From contig NZ_AKWY02000034.1 in the NCBI RefSeq assembly GCF_000306255.2, forward strand, positions 372,001 to 436,000: a stretch of 64,000 nt of DNA, given 5' to 3'. Below the pieces are notes generated by a model. The model was not told the origin of the DNA. It worked only from the letters and a program-made list of their open reading frames with translations, and ran no database searches. Positions within the stretch are counted from its first letter, which is position 1. Every line of letters starts with the position of its first letter. Position numbers and translations under genes: made by a program. Below, in pieces: positions 14,631-28,681 of the stretch. Origin of the DNA: Leptospira noguchii serovar Panama str. CZ214 (GTDB lineage Bacteria; Spirochaetota; Leptospiria; Leptospirales; Leptospiraceae).

Positions 14631-15614
14631 GAGTTGTTGAAAAATTGGTAAAATTCTTGTACCGATACCTGAAGATACAACTCTATGTGTAATGATATCG
14701 AAAGAAAAAGTTTTAAAGAATCTTAGAATGTCGCAAGCCTTGCTTGGTGTCTCCCATCAAGAATTCAAAACACTCTGCGTACCCTTTGGCCTTGCGTATT
14801 TATCTTTGAAAGAAGAAATAAAACATAATTTTACCAAAGGTAGAAAATCAATCTTACAGGATATAGAAGAGAATTTATTTTTTATTCTTTTTTATCTAAA
14901 AACTTATCCGACCTACGACGTCTTGGGAGCGGTATTTAAAATGGATAGGACTACTGCTTGTAAGTTGGTAAAGCTTTTGGCGGAAGTTTTATTTCTTTCA
15001 CTTGGTTCAATGAATACTCTTCCCGCAAATGAAATTTCCGATCTCAAAAAAAAGTTGAAGAAGTTAAAAAAACTGAAGTATGTAATCATAGATGGAACAG
15101 AAAGGCCCATCAGAAGGCCAACAGGTAAGGATTTACAAAAAGAATTCTACTCTGGAAAAAAGAAAAGACATGCGATTAAAAACTTAATTTTGACAAATAA
15201 AGATAAAGCAATCTTATTCTTATCGAACACGATATCTGGTAAAACGCACGATCTTAAAGTTGCGGAGAATACGATGATTACTTCTGCGATTCCTAAAGAT
15301 GTGGTATGTATCCTTGACTCCGGTTTTGAAGGAATTGAAAAGACATCAAAAAAAGTGAATATTATCAAACCGAAAAAGAAACCTAAGAAAAGAGAACTTA
15401 CCGCTACACAAAAAGCAAAGAATACAAGAATTAGTAAAAAAAGGATTTTCGTAGAAAATGCTTTTGCCGGTATTAAAAGATTTAGAATTACATCGGATGT
15501 CATTAGATGTTTTAGAAAAGACTTTAAACATCTCGTTTTTGTTTTAGCCGCAGGGCTTTGGAACCTTCATTTATTTTTTAATAAACGTTTTAATTACTAA
15601 TTTTTCAACAACTC
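14631..15614 (+). mobile_element. IS5-like insertion sequence
   Basis: About 984 bp carrying one DDE transposase gene. The ends are GAGTTGTTGAAAAATT and AATTTTTCAACAACTC, a perfect 16-bp inverted repeat, flanked by TA on both sides (a 2-bp target duplication, or TA may belong to the ends). The ends are intact and the gene is open, so the element may be active. The same ends define the MITE copies in this window. Confidence 0.88.
14692..15600 (+). CDS. IS5-family (DDE_Tnp_4-like) transposase
   Basis: 302 residues, complete. An N-terminal helix-turn-helix-like region (residues about 55-100, with MDRTTACKLVKLL) precedes an RNase H-fold DDE core: first Asp in VIIDGTERPI, second in CILDSGFEGI, and Glu in FVENAFAGIKRFR. 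The YSGKKKRHAIKN segment after the first Asp is characteristic of the IS5/ISL2-type DDE_4 group. The gene fills the element; ATG at 14692 is 61 bases inside the left end. It is the likely source of activity for the MITE copies that share its ends. Confidence 0.9.
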   Translation: MISKEKVLKNLRMSQALLGVSHQEFKTLCVPFGLAYLSLKEEIKHNFTKGRKSILQDIEENLFFILFYLKTYPTYDVLGAVFKMDRTTACKLVKLLAEVLFLSLGSMNTLPANEISDLKKKLKKLKKLKYVIIDGTERPIRRPTGKDLQKEFYSGKKKRHAIKNLILTNKDKAILFLSNTISGKTHDLKVAENTMITSAIPKDVVCILDSGFEGIEKTSKKVNIIKPKKKPKKRELTATQKAKNTRISKKRIFVENAFAGIKRFRITSDVIRCFRKDFKHLVFVLAAGLWNLHLFFNKRFNY

Positions 15615-15679
15615 TATTGTGTATTTATAAATTTGATGTTATAGTTTAAAAGATTGGTTCAAATTGTAAGGTTGGTTCA

Positions 15680-16324
15680 GTGAGAGCTAAAAGTTTTTCT
15701 TGGCAAGAGCCTGGAATTTACCCTATACTCGATTTAGATTTTTGTAAAATTAGAAATCTGGATTATTTTAGTCTTCCGAAATTTTGGATGGAATATCCGG
15801 ATCTAATTCCTTTTATACAAATTCGCGCCAAGTCGGCTTCTATAAACGAATTAGAATTTATAGTGAAATCGTTACAGGATTTATATCCGGATTTACTTTG
15901 GATTGTTAACGACTTCTGGAAACAGGCGATAGAATGGAATTGTTTTGGAGCTCATGTGGGAAAGGAAGATTACGAAGTTTTGAATTTAGAAGAAAAGAAT
16001 ACACTTTTCAAATCTAAACTTTATCTTGGAACGTCTTCTCATACCCTGAAAGAAGTAAACGAGTTGGATTTATCTCTTTGGAACTATACTGGGTTAGGAC
16101 CTATTTTTCCGACCGAAAATAAAGAGGATGCAAAATCAGCGATCGGAACAGAAATTTTAAACCAAATCAAGAAAGGGAATTATTTGCCTGTAACCGTGAT
16201 CGGTGGAATCAAAGTTGAAAATTTAGATCTGATCTTAAAAGAAGGATCCTTTTTACTTTCGAGTATATCCATGGCTTGTTTAGAAAATGAATTTAGAACC
16301 GCCGCCACGAAATTACGAAAATAA
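15680..16324 (+). CDS. ThiE-like thiamine phosphate synthase
   Basis: 214 residues, the usual size of ThiE, which condenses hydroxymethylpyrimidine diphosphate with thiazole phosphate. Family blocks in order: FIQIRAKS (from IQLRxK), [45 protein letters not shown] and VTVIGGIK. The GTG start at 15680 is the only good one. No thiamine riboswitch is visible upstream and no other thi gene is near. The binding blocks are somewhat divergent ([11 protein letters not shown]), so it could be a paralogue such as a TenI-like protein; ThiE is the better fit. Confidence 0.75.
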   Translation: MRAKSFSWQEPGIYPILDLDFCKIRNLDYFSLPKFWMEYPDLIPFIQIRAKSASINELEFIVKSLQDLYPDLLWIVNDFWKQAIEWNCFGAHVGKEDYEVLNLEEKNTLFKSKLYLGTSSHTLKEVNELDLSLWNYTGLGPIFPTENKEDAKSAIGTEILNQIKKGNYLPVTVIGGIKVENLDLILKEGSFLLSSISMACLENEFRTAATKLRK

Positions 16325-16378
16325 ATTTAGGTAAGTTTCAATTGACTCTAAGTTTATGTCGTATAGTATGCCTTTAAG

Positions 16379-17206
<828 letters not shown>

Positions 17207-17217
17207 TCTACTTTTAT

Positions 17218-17657
17218 AATTTTAGATTTCACTGTGAACTTGCAATTGTGGAACTCTTACAATTTTAGATTTCACTGTGAATTTGCAATTGTGGGAACTC
17301 TTACAATTTTAGATTTCACTGTGAATTTGCAATTGTGGGAACTCTTACAATTTTAGATTTCACTGTAAATTTGCAATTGTGGGAACTCTTACAATTTTAG
17401 ATTTTACTGTGAATTTGCAATTGTGGGAACTCTTACAATTTTAGATTTTACTGTGAATTTGCAATTGTGGGAACTCTTACAATTTTAGATTTTACTGTGA
17501 ATTTGCAATTGTGGGAACTCTTACAATTTTAGATTTTACTGTGAATTTGCAATTGTGGGAACTCTTACAATTTTAGATTTTACTGTGAATTTGCAATTGT
17601 GGGAACTCTTACAATTTTAGATTTTACTGTGAATTTGCAATTGTGGGAACTCTTACA
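17218..17657 (+). repeat. VNTR-like tandem array, 44-bp unit x 10
   Basis: Ten consecutive units of ATTTTAGATTT(C/T)ACTGTGA followed by ATTTGCAATTGTGGGAACTC and TTACA, 44 bp each except the first (43 bp). Units 1-4 have TTTCACTG, units 5-10 have TTTTACTG and are identical, so the downstream half looks recently expanded. The unit contains GTGGGAACTCTTACA, a dispersed motif found singly in many other gaps. No spacers, so not a CRISPR array. It resembles the 40-50-bp repeats used for Leptospira strain typing. Confidence 0.97.
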
Positions 17658-17777
17658 AGTGTTTTAGAATTTTAATATGTGCAACTCAATGAAAAATTTT
17701 ACTTGTTTGTCGAAAAAACTTTTAGAGAATATTTATTTTTTTGAATATAAAAAATTTCTTGCCTTTGATTTCTAAAA

Positions 17778-18068
17778 ATGTACATTTATCTACATGACGG
17801 ATTTGTCTTTTTAACGTTGATGGTCACAGCCTTTTTAGGATTTGGATTCATTTTTGGTTTTCTTCATACAATTTGGAAACAGTTGTCTTCTCAACTTCAA
17901 GAGTCGAGACAAAAAACAAAATCCGAAATTCAAGAATTAAGGTCGGGAACTCAAAGTATAAAGACGGAAATGGGTAACTTACGTTCTGAAGTTAAAAAAG
18001 ACTTTCATAAATTAGAAAACCGTTTTGACGTTTCTCACTCTACCTTAGAAATAGGATCGATGTTTTAG
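17778..18068 (+). CDS. Small membrane protein with coiled coil
   Basis: 96 residues. Residues about 8-30 (GFVFLTLMVTAFLGFGFIFGF) form one membrane helix; residues 35-85 are a charged coiled coil with heptad-like Leu/Ile spacing (SQLQESRQKTKSEIQELRS and onward). Topology resembles small DUF-type bitopic proteins that scaffold larger complexes, but no family is recognised. It lies between the tandem array and the IS3 element, whose left end is about 45 bases after the stop, so the gene may have lost downstream partners through insertion. Confidence 0.55.
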   Translation: MYIYLHDGFVFLTLMVTAFLGFGFIFGFLHTIWKQLSSQLQESRQKTKSEIQELRSGTQSIKTEMGNLRSEVKKDFHKLENRFDVSHSTLEIGSMF

Positions 18069-18161
18069 TGGGATAGTTTAGCAATTTATTTTATAACCGA
18101 TATTCCACGTTAACCTAGTTACGTAAAAACGGACATCTTTTTCTCAGCAAATGAGGTAAAG

Positions 18162-18466
18162 GTGAAAATGAATAAAAAAGGAAAATACTCTCCGGAGTTT
18201 AAAGAACAAGCAGTAAAGCGAACGCTTTCAGGATCGTTTACGATAAAAGAAGTCGCCGAGTCATTGGGAATCAGTTATTTTGTGTTACGACAATGGAGAA
18301 CAGAAAACTTGAAGAAGTCGGAACAACAAAATCCACCAACGGATAAGCAGTTAAAAGAGATCGAAGAACTGAAAAAACTACGGAAGGAAAATCAGAAACT
18401 CAAGGAAGAGAACGCTATCCTAAAAAAGTTTGCAGCCATGCTTTCGAGAGAACAAAATCCCGATTG

Positions 18467-18467
<1 letters not shown>
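18162..18467 (+). CDS. IS3-family transposase OrfA
   Basis: 101 residues. The N-terminal HTH_Tnp_1 helix-turn-helix (YSPEFKEQAVKRTLSG ... IKEVAESLGISYFVLRQWR) is followed by a leucine-zipper-like coiled coil (KEIEELKKLRKENQKLKEEN). OrfA alone binds the element ends and regulates transposition. Near its end the in-frame heptamer A AAA AAG (18422-18428) offers a -1 frameshift into orfB. The stop overlaps the orfB start as TGATG. Confidence 0.93.
18422..18428 (+). promoter_or_regulatory. Programmed -1 frameshift site (A AAA AAG)
   Basis: The heptamer is exactly in phase with orfA codons, and the -1 frame is open from here through orfB, so slippage would make the OrfAB fusion transposase. IS3-family elements commonly use this heptamer. 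Confidence 0.75.
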
Positions 18468-19315
<848 letters not shown>

Positions 19316-19412
19316 AAAATGTGTCCAATTAACCGTGACTAGGCTACGTAAAAATAAAAGACTTCCAGGCTAAAATCAATTCAATCATTAAAGGTCAAGA
19401 TCGGAATCAATT

Positions 19413-20900
<1,488 letters not shown>

Positions 20901-20908
20901 TTTCGGTT

Positions 20909-21559
20909 TTATTTTCCTGGGAGTATTTGATAAAACGTTCTGGCTAAATTTAAAAATACAATTTCAAATCCTTCTTCACTTAAAAACCAATTTCCGATTC
21001 CGATTTTATCCGACAAAGGAATAACATGAATCTTCAAGCCAGCAGGACCCAAAACAGATTCGTATAATCTTTGATTGAAAGAGGATTCGAACCTTTTGGA
21101 GAGAATTAGAATATTCTTAAGTTGTCTATCTAAACAGATTTTTAAAAGAGATTTAGGAAAGTTTTTAGCACCAGTAGGATACGGTTCGAGTTTATAAATT
21201 AGAATTTTAGATTCGTCTACTCCCAAAGAAACGAGAGAATTTTGTATTTCGGAAGTTAAATCCTGAATTACACCTAAGTTGGAATGAGTCGTTGCAGGAG
21301 AATAAAGAACGATTAAAATTCCAACATATCCTTTTTTGAATCCGTCCGCTGCGTTTTTAAGCACGTCTTGAGGAATCGTTTCCTTCGCTTCTAAGATCAG
21401 AGCATCACTTTTGGGAAAAGGGCGGTCTTGGATTAAAAAAAGAGGACTTGAAAAAATCAATCCTAGGATTGAAATCAAAGCCAGAAAAAATCCGGAAAAA
21501 AATAGCCGCGCCTTGTATAAAACTTCTTGTACGGATACCGGTCCTGGATTTACAGACAT
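20909..21559 (-). CDS. Membrane-anchored protein, distantly DUF218/YdcF-like
   Basis: 216 residues. One N-terminal membrane helix (residues about 18-43) and a cytoplasmic or periplasmic alpha/beta domain. [26 protein letters not shown], then [14 protein letters not shown] and [24 protein letters not shown], recalls the alternating strand-helix order of the ElyC/SanA/YdcF (DUF218) fold, but the usual GG and S-x-N-T motifs are absent, so the link is weak. Eight bases separate it from lysS. Function not known. Confidence 0.5.
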   Translation of the reverse strand: MSVNPGPVSVQEVLYKARLFFSGFFLALISILGLIFSSPLFLIQDRPFPKSDALILEAKETIPQDVLKNAADGFKKGYVGILIVLYSPATTHSNLGVIQDLTSEIQNSLVSLGVDESKILIYKLEPYPTGAKNFPKSLLKICLDRQLKNILILSKRFESSFNQRLYESVLGPAGLKIHVIPLSDKIGIGNWFLSEEGFEIVFLNLARTFYQILPGK

Positions 21560-21618
21560 AGAACGAGAGTTTTTTCCAGGAACGAAATTACAAGAGGAAA
21601 TTAGAAAATGATTTTGTG

Positions 21619-23799
21619 TTATCTTTCTTGTAGATCCTTAGCTCCTTCCAAATCGATCGCAACTCTTTGTTCTACCCAATGACTCACCGTTTTCGCTGGG
21701 GGTCTATTTATAGAAAGAAGAATGTCTTCCCAACACGATCTCAGTCCTATAAATTTAAAAATCGCATAACCTAAAAGAATGGCGTTTCCTAAGTTGTAGA
21801 TCGAATAGATCCAGTTTTGATACATATAGTTTGTGATAAACCCAAATAACAGCTGAGCCAAAAGAGAAAACTCTGCTACTATATAAAGGGAAGGCATAGA
21901 GGTTCTGCCAATCACTTTTGGAGTTCTGCTAAACGGAATTTGTTTTCCGGTAATTGCTTGGTTGATCGACATAAAAACTCCAGCTAAGTTTACCGGAATC
22001 AAAAGCAGATTGAGCGAATAGATTTGAATTAGATCGATCCATTTATATTTCATTCTTACCAAATCCATTCCGTATAAAATAAAATACGGCAAAGAAGAAA
22101 TTGCAATCCAGTATGTTTCCACTCCTTCGCCTAAGGGACTTCCCATGAGAATGACAAGACCAATGTTCACCGCTGCGATCGAACCAAGATAGTGAACTCG
22201 AAAGAACGCTTCTATAAACTTTGTAAAACTCCAAGGCCATCTAAAGACGTGACGTAATAATTTAGGAAGAATGATCAGTCCTCCATTGGCCCATCTCCTC
22301 CTTTGAATTAAAAGGGAACCGAAATCCGGAGGAGTTGCGCTATAGGCGAGTCTTTCGGGATAATTATAAAGACTCCAATTTACATCCAAAAGATCGATAC
22401 TAGATTCAGTATCTTCTATGACAGTGTTGTCTTGGATGTACTTATGAATTTGGAAACCTCTTTCCTTGTGGAATGTTTGAATATCTAAAAGCGCTTTGTA
22501 ACGAAGCATTGCGTTTGCACCTACCCAAAACGTTGCTCCAAAATTAGTAAATCCTTGATGGATTTGATATTGAATATCTGTGGTCGCCCCGGCTATTTTT
22601 TCTAACACGTTAGACGTTCCCGGAAAAGAACTGTAAGGTGTTTGTGCCACTGCGATTCTTTCGTTTCCGGGAGTTTCCATGACATATGATAATTTTAGAA
22701 TATAGTCTGGAAGAAGTACACTGTCCGCGTCTAAGGTAATTAAAAAGTCTGCACGAGGAACTTCAAATGAAGAATCGTTTTGAGATTCTTCTAAAAAAAT
22801 TCCTCTAGAATCTTTTTTTTCCATCCATCTTTTTCCTAAAAGATAGATGTAACTATTAAGGTTCATCGCTTTATTGGGGAGATGAGAAAGATTTACGTAT
22901 TTTTTTCTTTCAAAAGTGGAAAAGTCTACTGTAAATAGAGAAGCCAGACGGTTAAATTCTTTTTCTATTCTATAAGGATCAGCCCCACCTTTTGTGAAAA
23001 GAAATTCTAATTCTGAAATTCTTTCCAAGTGTAGATTACACCATTCTTTAAAAAAAGAATCTCTCATAAAAACTCGGGTATGTTCCGGAAGTTCCTTTCG
23101 GATTGTAGAATCGTTATATTCGTTCATACGATTTTGAAACCAAAGAAATGCGTTTTTATAGAGCTGAATAAGAAGTTTTGTTTCTTTTTGAGGTTTGGAT
23201 TTATTTGAATTTTTACGTTCTAAATATTCTTTTTTTGCCTGAAGAAAAGGATAAGCGGCTTCGTTAAATTTTTTTTGAAGAGAATTTGGTAAGTCTCTCA
23301 TGTTTTGAAGAGACTCAAAAGCAGCATAACTTTTAGGTTCTGGAGGATCATCAATCAACAATACAACTCTTCGGTTAGGATAATCTTGAAGAGCCGCAGA
23401 GAGAAGGGTTTCTCTAACTATATCCAATTCTTCTTTGTAGGAAGGAATTAAAATTGCTAAAGGAGAACAGTCTTGTGAGTAGATTTTTTCCAAATCCTCA
23501 CGATTTGGAGAAGAATGTTTCAAAAGTCTTTGAAAATAACCTAAGCGAGTAAATTGATAAACGAAGTTGCCGTAGGTTAACAAAACGATGAGGATAAAAA
23601 ATGCAATCTGTCCTATAGCTGCGAAGGATCTGTGATCTAGAAGTTGTTCCCAAAAAACTTTGAACATCTCTAAACACGCAAAAGCACAGGCTATAATTGT
23701 AAAAAGAAGGAAAATTTTTGTGATTCGAATCTGGTTCTGACAATATTGTCTATTTTTTAAATGTGTCGATTCCGTTACGGAAGCAGGATTGATTTTCAT
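21619..23799 (-). CDS. Family 2 glycosyltransferase, cellulose-synthase-like membrane protein
   Basis: 726 residues. Two N-terminal membrane helices (about 28-50 and 60-82), a large cytosolic GT-A domain and about five C-terminal helices. Processive GT2 signatures are visible: [27 protein letters not shown], the DxD motif in [14 protein letters not shown], the Glu-Asp acceptor site in [14 protein letters not shown] and the product-binding QRRRWANGG. It likely polymerises or extends a beta-linked sugar chain through the inner membrane. A roughly 200-residue helical insertion follows the UDP-binding region. The next gene upstream encodes a polysaccharide deacetylase, the pairing seen in poly-N-acetylglucosamine loci. 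Substrate unproven. Confidence 0.85.
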   Translation of the reverse strand: MKINPASVTESTHLKNRQYCQNQIRITKIFLLFTIIACAFACLEMFKVFWEQLLDHRSFAAIGQIAFFILIVLLTYGNFVYQFTRLGYFQRLLKHSSPNREDLEKIYSQDCSPLAILIPSYKEELDIVRETLLSAALQDYPNRRVVLLIDDPPEPKSYAAFESLQNMRDLPNSLQKKFNEAAYPFLQAKKEYLERKNSNKSKPQKETKLLIQLYKNAFLWFQNRMNEYNDSTIRKELPEHTRVFMRDSFFKEWCNLHLERISELEFLFTKGGADPYRIEKEFNRLASLFTVDFSTFERKKYVNLSHLPNKAMNLNSYIYLLGKRWMEKKDSRGIFLEESQNDSSFEVPRADFLITLDADSVLLPDYILKLSYVMETPGNERIAVAQTPYSSFPGTSNVLEKIAGATTDIQYQIHQGFTNFGATFWVGANAMLRYKALLDIQTFHKERGFQIHKYIQDNTVIEDTESSIDLLDVNWSLYNYPERLAYSATPPDFGSLLIQRRRWANGGLIILPKLLRHVFRWPWSFTKFIEAFFRVHYLGSIAAVNIGLVILMGSPLGEGVETYWIAISSLPYFILYGMDLVRMKYKWIDLIQIYSLNLLLIPVNLAGVFMSINQAITGKQIPFSRTPKVIGRTSMPSLYIVAEFSLLAQLLFGFITNYMYQNWIYSIYNLGNAILLGYAIFKFIGLRSCWEDILLSINRPPAKTVSHWVEQRVAIDLEGAKDLQER

Positions 23800-24010
23800 T
23801 TAGATATACTTAAACTTTACTATAAACGGAACTATACTTCCTTAATGGAATCATAATACTGATTTTATGCAGAAAAATTAATTTCAAAAATATCTTAAAG
23901 TAAATGTTACATTGATAACTATTTTGCCTATGATTGGAAAGAAGATCTTACAAAATGGTTCAATATTTATGAATGAAAATGAATTTTTAATATAAAATCT
24001 GTGAAAAATT

Positions 24011-24913
24011 TTAATCCGAATAGGGTGAGTTTCCTCGTGTAGGTTTTTGGGATTTTTGGCAGGAGATATATCTAGGATTTTTCAATAGTTCGATAAATGA
24101 CGTTAGACTGCATTTCCCATCTATAAAAACTCGTTTGATTTTGAATGGGTTTTCTCCCGGTCGATTGGCTCCGTCTTCGGTGGTGAGTATTGATTTATAA
24201 CCTGATTGTTGTGCTAGTTGAATGAGTTTGTCATTGTACCAACCGCAGGGCCAAGCTAGATAATCTATGGAAACACCTAATTTAGATTCTAGGATTTTTT
24301 TAGATTCTTTCAGTTCAAAGAGTGCGTCTTCTGCACTTTTTCCAGGGACACGATTGTCCACCCAAGTTACCAAGTTATCTTTTGGGTTCCAGGGATGGCT
24401 GTATGTATGAGACCCGATTTCGAACCTTGGATTTTTTGCAAGTTCTTGAATGTCTGACCATTCTAAATATTCTCCGTTACCGATTCCTTTGGGTCCTGCT
24501 ATGATCCAAAAAGAAGCCGGAAAGAAATATCGATTGAGTATAGGAACTGCGTTTAAAACATTCTTCCAACCGTCATCGAAATTTAAAACTATAGATTTAT
24601 CGGGTAAAACCTTTCTTTTTTCAATATAAAGTAGAAGATCTTTCATGGTAATCGGGTTGTAACCTTGGGAAAAAAGATATTGCATTTGTTCTTCAAATTT
24701 TTCTAATGTGATTACCGTTTCTCCCGGCTCTTTTGTGGAATTAATTACAATTTCATGATAAATTAAAACTGCAATACCGTTCTGATTTGTTTTTTGTTCT
24801 AAAAGGGTAGTTTTTGGTTCTATAGGGGAAGAGCCGCAGGAGTTCAATGAAAAGAATAGAATTCCGATCCAAAAATTCCGATTTTTGAATATTTTATTAA
24901 AAAGAAAATTCAT
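24011..24913 (-). CDS. Polysaccharide deacetylase lipoprotein (NodB fold)
   Basis: 300 residues. Signal peptide ends in a lipobox (FFSLNSC, Cys at about 26), so it is probably surface or periplasm anchored. The carbohydrate esterase 4 motifs are present: [10 protein letters not shown] (catalytic Asp and metal Asp), [10 protein letters not shown] (two metal His) and WPCGWYN near the C terminus with a late EDG segment. AVLIYHEI at the start is typical of IcaB/PgaB-type enzymes that remove N-acetyl groups from beta-1,6-GlcNAc. It lies 211 bases upstream of the GT2 gene on the same strand, supporting a shared exopolysaccharide role; this is inference. Confidence 0.85.
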   Translation of the reverse strand: MNFLFNKIFKNRNFWIGILFFSLNSCGSSPIEPKTTLLEQKTNQNGIAVLIYHEIVINSTKEPGETVITLEKFEEQMQYLFSQGYNPITMKDLLLYIEKRKVLPDKSIVLNFDDGWKNVLNAVPILNRYFFPASFWIIAGPKGIGNGEYLEWSDIQELAKNPRFEIGSHTYSHPWNPKDNLVTWVDNRVPGKSAEDALFELKESKKILESKLGVSIDYLAWPCGWYNDKLIQLAQQSGYKSILTTEDGANRPGENPFKIKRVFIDGKCSLTSFIELLKNPRYISCQKSQKPTRGNSPYSD

Positions 24914-24924
24914 CGTCGATTGTT

Positions 24925-25431
24925 TTAACTTTTGAAAGGCATTTCACCTAGATAATTTTTCTTTCCTATATCTACGCCATTATGACGGAGGATTGAATAA
25001 GCCGCAGTGATATGAAAATAAAAATTAGGGATCAAATGTTGAATTGCAAATTCTTTTCCGGTTAAATACTTTCCTTCCCAACGAGGGTTGAACACTTTTC
25101 TATCGTTTGATTCCGAGAAATCTTTTTCCGTAAATGTTGAAAGGTAGTCTAACGTGGAATCGATTCTTGTTTGTAATTCTAATAACGTTTTTTCCTGGTC
25201 TTCATGTTTTGGAGCGTCTTTTCCTGTTAGGCGGGAAACTCCCAGTTTTGCAGTATCACATGCGATTTGAATTTGTCTGATGAAATGAAACTGGTCTGGG
25301 GCTAGTCTTGAATTTAAAAGAACTTCCACATCGAATTTTTTAGTTTCAGAGTAGATGGCTCCTTTTTCTAAAAGTAATTTTAATTGGCGGAGCATTTTAG
25401 AAAATTGTTGGATTGTGATTTCGAAAAGCAT
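24925..25431 (-). CDS. DUF1993-like protein
   Basis: 168 residues, all helical, no signal peptide. [37 protein letters not shown] and the C-terminal [31 protein letters not shown] match the DUF1993 family as I remember it, a DinB-like four-helix bundle with conserved His residues that could bind metal. Function unknown. The stop is 11 bases before the deacetylase start, so they are probably co-transcribed. Confidence 0.75.
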   Translation of the reverse strand: MLFEITIQQFSKMLRQLKLLLEKGAIYSETKKFDVEVLLNSRLAPDQFHFIRQIQIACDTAKLGVSRLTGKDAPKHEDQEKTLLELQTRIDSTLDYLSTFTEKDFSESNDRKVFNPRWEGKYLTGKEFAIQHLIPNFYFHITAAYSILRHNGVDIGKKNYLGEMPFKS

Positions 25432-26267
<836 letters not shown>

Positions 26268-26320
26268 CGGGTTTGCAAGGACAGAATGGGAGAGAAAGCT
26301 TAGGAGTCAAGGACTTACGT

Positions 26321-26995
26321 TCAAACCAATTCGTATTTCTTTCGAGTCTTTTTATCGCCTGGATCAATTTGAATTTTTTCGGGATAAAATACAATGTTCC
26401 AATAACGTTTAGAATACGCAAAAATTCCGATACAAAGAATCACTATCAGAATATAACCGGAAATTTCGGGATGTTTTAGAACACTTTCACCTTGGATTTT
26501 AAATTTTATCAGTGGAATACACATATACCAAAGAACTGTGATTGCAACAATTCCGACTCCAAATTTTCCCCACCAATTCGGTTTTCCTTGTATTCCTCGT
26601 TTGAGATAAAGAAAACTTCCTAACCAAACTCCTAAAATTTCTCGAATGATATAAGCGATTAAAATCCAAATTGGAAATCGGAAGTAATGAACAATGACTG
26701 AAAGGCCACCAATCGTAACAATTTTATCACATATAGGATCTAAGTATCTACCTAATACGGATTCTTGATGAAGTAGTCTTGCAAGAAAACCGTCCAGATA
26801 ATCAGTTAGAACAGCTAAAACACAAGTTAAAATTGCATAGAATAAAAACTCGGTTTTATTCGGAGAGGACATGTAGGTCTGAATGAAAGTGATAAAAAAA
26901 GGCAAAAGAAAAACTCTACTAACAGAAAGAAAATTAGAGACTGTAAAGATACGATCTTCTAAGAGCTCTTGAGGTTTTTTTTCCTGAACGATCAT
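26321..26995 (-). CDS. pgsA: CDP-diacylglycerol-glycerol-3-phosphate 3-phosphatidyltransferase
   Basis: 224 residues with about five membrane helices. It makes phosphatidylglycerol phosphate from CDP-diacylglycerol. The CDP-alcohol phosphotransferase signature is complete in DYLDGFLARLL and GRYLDPICDK (D-x2-DG-x2-AR-x8-G-x3-D-x3-D). NFLSVSRVFLLPFF precedes it, as in PgsA. Pss or CdsA-related relatives share the motif, but NxLTxxR-like start and the single domain favour PgsA. The start ATG at 26995 is about 20 residues before the first helix. Convergent with nothing; tRNA-Leu lies just downstream on the same strand. Confidence 0.85.
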   Translation of the reverse strand: MIVQEKKPQELLEDRIFTVSNFLSVSRVFLLPFFITFIQTYMSSPNKTEFLFYAILTCVLAVLTDYLDGFLARLLHQESVLGRYLDPICDKIVTIGGLSVIVHYFRFPIWILIAYIIREILGVWLGSFLYLKRGIQGKPNWWGKFGVGIVAITVLWYMCIPLIKFKIQGESVLKHPEISGYILIVILCIGIFAYSKRYWNIVFYPEKIQIDPGDKKTRKKYELV

Positions 26996-27137
26996 CTAGA
27001 TTGGGGTTCCAATATTTTTAAGTGCAAAATTTTTGTATTCCAGTAAATGAAAGAATCAATTTTCAGAATAGAATTTTTCAGGCCAATTCAATCAAAATCG
27101 ATTGACCTAAGAGGTTATTTTGAAAAAGTAACAATGG

Positions 27138-27216
<79 letters not shown>

Positions 27217-27368
27217 AAATCTTTCTTTTTTACAATCAATTTACAACTAACATAAATTATAGGACTCGAAGCTTTTTTGCGAGAGCATTTGTAGCGACTT
27301 TTAGGGAGCGTTACAAATGTGACACGAGCCATGGATGGCGAGTGAACTAAAATACTCTAATAGAAAGT

Positions 27369-27401
27369 GAAGCTGTATAGTGACAAGTCTTGTCTGCTCC
27401 G
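27369..27401 (+). pseudogene. Degenerate tRNA-Asp remnant
   Basis: GAAGCTGTATAG resembles the 5' end of the tRNA-Asp gene 226 bases upstream (GGAGCTGTAGCT). It is followed after a deletion by GTCTTGTCTGCTCCG, like its 3' end (GTCCCGTCAGCTCCG), and the T-rich flank after it is also similar in both places. No anticodon arm remains. It may be a decayed tandem copy or an old attachment-site duplication. Confidence 0.35.
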
Positions 27402-27570
27402 AAATTTTTCTGTTTTAACACTTATTTACAATTAATCTTAAATAGTTTATTCTTTAAAAATTGTTTAAAAATCAGCAAAAGGAAAATAAAAAACTCAATA
27501 CTACGATTCTTTGAATGCGGACCCATGGGAGAAAGATACAGCGAACTTCAATAGTTACTCCAACTCAAGC

Positions 27571-27976
27571 CATGCTCTCTACCATAACCTTACCCACAAA
27601 CATTTGGATCTCAATATAAATCTGTCGGAATTACGACAAATCCTCCGTAAAACTTATACCCTACGGCGTGATCCATAGAGAGCGTTGCATGAGTTTTTCC
27701 TAATTTTAGGTGGTGGAAAGGTTTGAAAAACTTTTCTCTATCAGAAAAACATACTTTTTGCAAGTAAAAAAGACTCATTCTGTCGGAACACTTGAAAAAT
27801 GTGTTTTTGATCCTTCTGATTCTAAAATACTCTTCAACTGTGGGCTCTCTCAAACTCAGCGTCTCGCTTCTATGGGCGCTCTATGGATTGCGTTAAACTC
27901 AGCAGAACGCTCTATGGATTGCGTTCTAGATACAACATAAGAATCGCTTTCGCATTGATTATACCGAACTCACGTT
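27571..27976 (+). repeat. Dispersed element with AACGTGAGTTC-type ends, copy 3
   Basis: The right end is TATACCGAACTCACGTT. The core 27580-27815 closely matches 9030-9245 and the complement of 1258-1530, including CATACTTTTTGCAAGTAAAA. The left end is not clear. A 76-codon frame at 27710-27940 is inside the repeat and not a gene. Confidence 0.65.
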
Positions 27977-28681
27977 TTTTAGAAGTTTCTACATTTTATT
28001 TTTTTAGAAAAAATTATAACGTTATTTTCATATTTAATGTAGAACAATGTTAGAAATAAATTAAATGATAATTCTATCTTAAGGTGCAAAGTTCGAATTA
28101 TAATTTTAGTTTAATAAGAAGATTTGTATTTTGCTAAATTACAATTTGGAAAAGTAGGTAAATTTTTATATGTTTTTTATTTTTTTGAAAGTTAGTCTAC
28201 GGGTATTTCGACTAGGTTTATCTAAAAATCTGAAAAAGAAATATTATAAATATTGAGTAAGTTTGTAACAGATAGTAGTTCCTATAATTGTGTCCTTAAT
28301 TTATAAGTCGATAATCTTTTTAGTTTTTAATACTCATAATGAAAGTTTTTACATCTTAAGTTTTTTGAATCAATTTTAGAAAAGGTTTATCTTAGGAACA
28401 TAACTTTGTTTCAAAAATAATAAAATTGAATATCGAGCTCTTAGTTTTTATAGGTATTTTTTATAATATATTAGGAGAATAATATTGCGTTATTTATAAT
28501 ATTCTTAATAAATTATAAAAAATTAGACATAAAAAAATATTGTTTTAATCTAAAAGTTTTCGTATAATTTGCGTAATGTGCATTAGATATAATGAATATT
28601 TTTATCGTAAAATGAAATAAAAATAATATAAAATATAAAATTGACTTGAAAAAAGAATGATAATTACTTAAGTGATTTGCC

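Larger units (their letters stand above)
27217..28681. other. Long non-coding gap
   Basis: The first part carries a degenerate tRNA-like fragment (27369-27401). The middle holds a copy of the AACGTGAGTTC-type element (about 27571-27976). From 27980 to 28670 the DNA is extremely AT-rich with no gene or clear structure that I can see; it serves as the upstream region of the lipoprotein pair. Confidence 0.65.

Noticed and set aside
15601..15679. TPP riboswitch before the thiE-like gene
   Set aside because: The gap is under 80 bases and lacks the conserved CUGAGA and ACCUGA elements.
17218..17657. CRISPR array
   Set aside because: The units are contiguous 44-bp copies with no unique spacers and there are no cas genes; it is a plain tandem repeat.
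20909..21559. Confident YdcF/SanA assignment
   Set aside because: The strand-helix order is similar but the signature residues are missing, so it is left as an unassigned membrane-anchored protein.
27710..27940. 76-codon frame and an antisense frame over it
   Set aside because: Both come from the repeat element; the protein similarity to 9102-9329 merely reflects repeat DNA.
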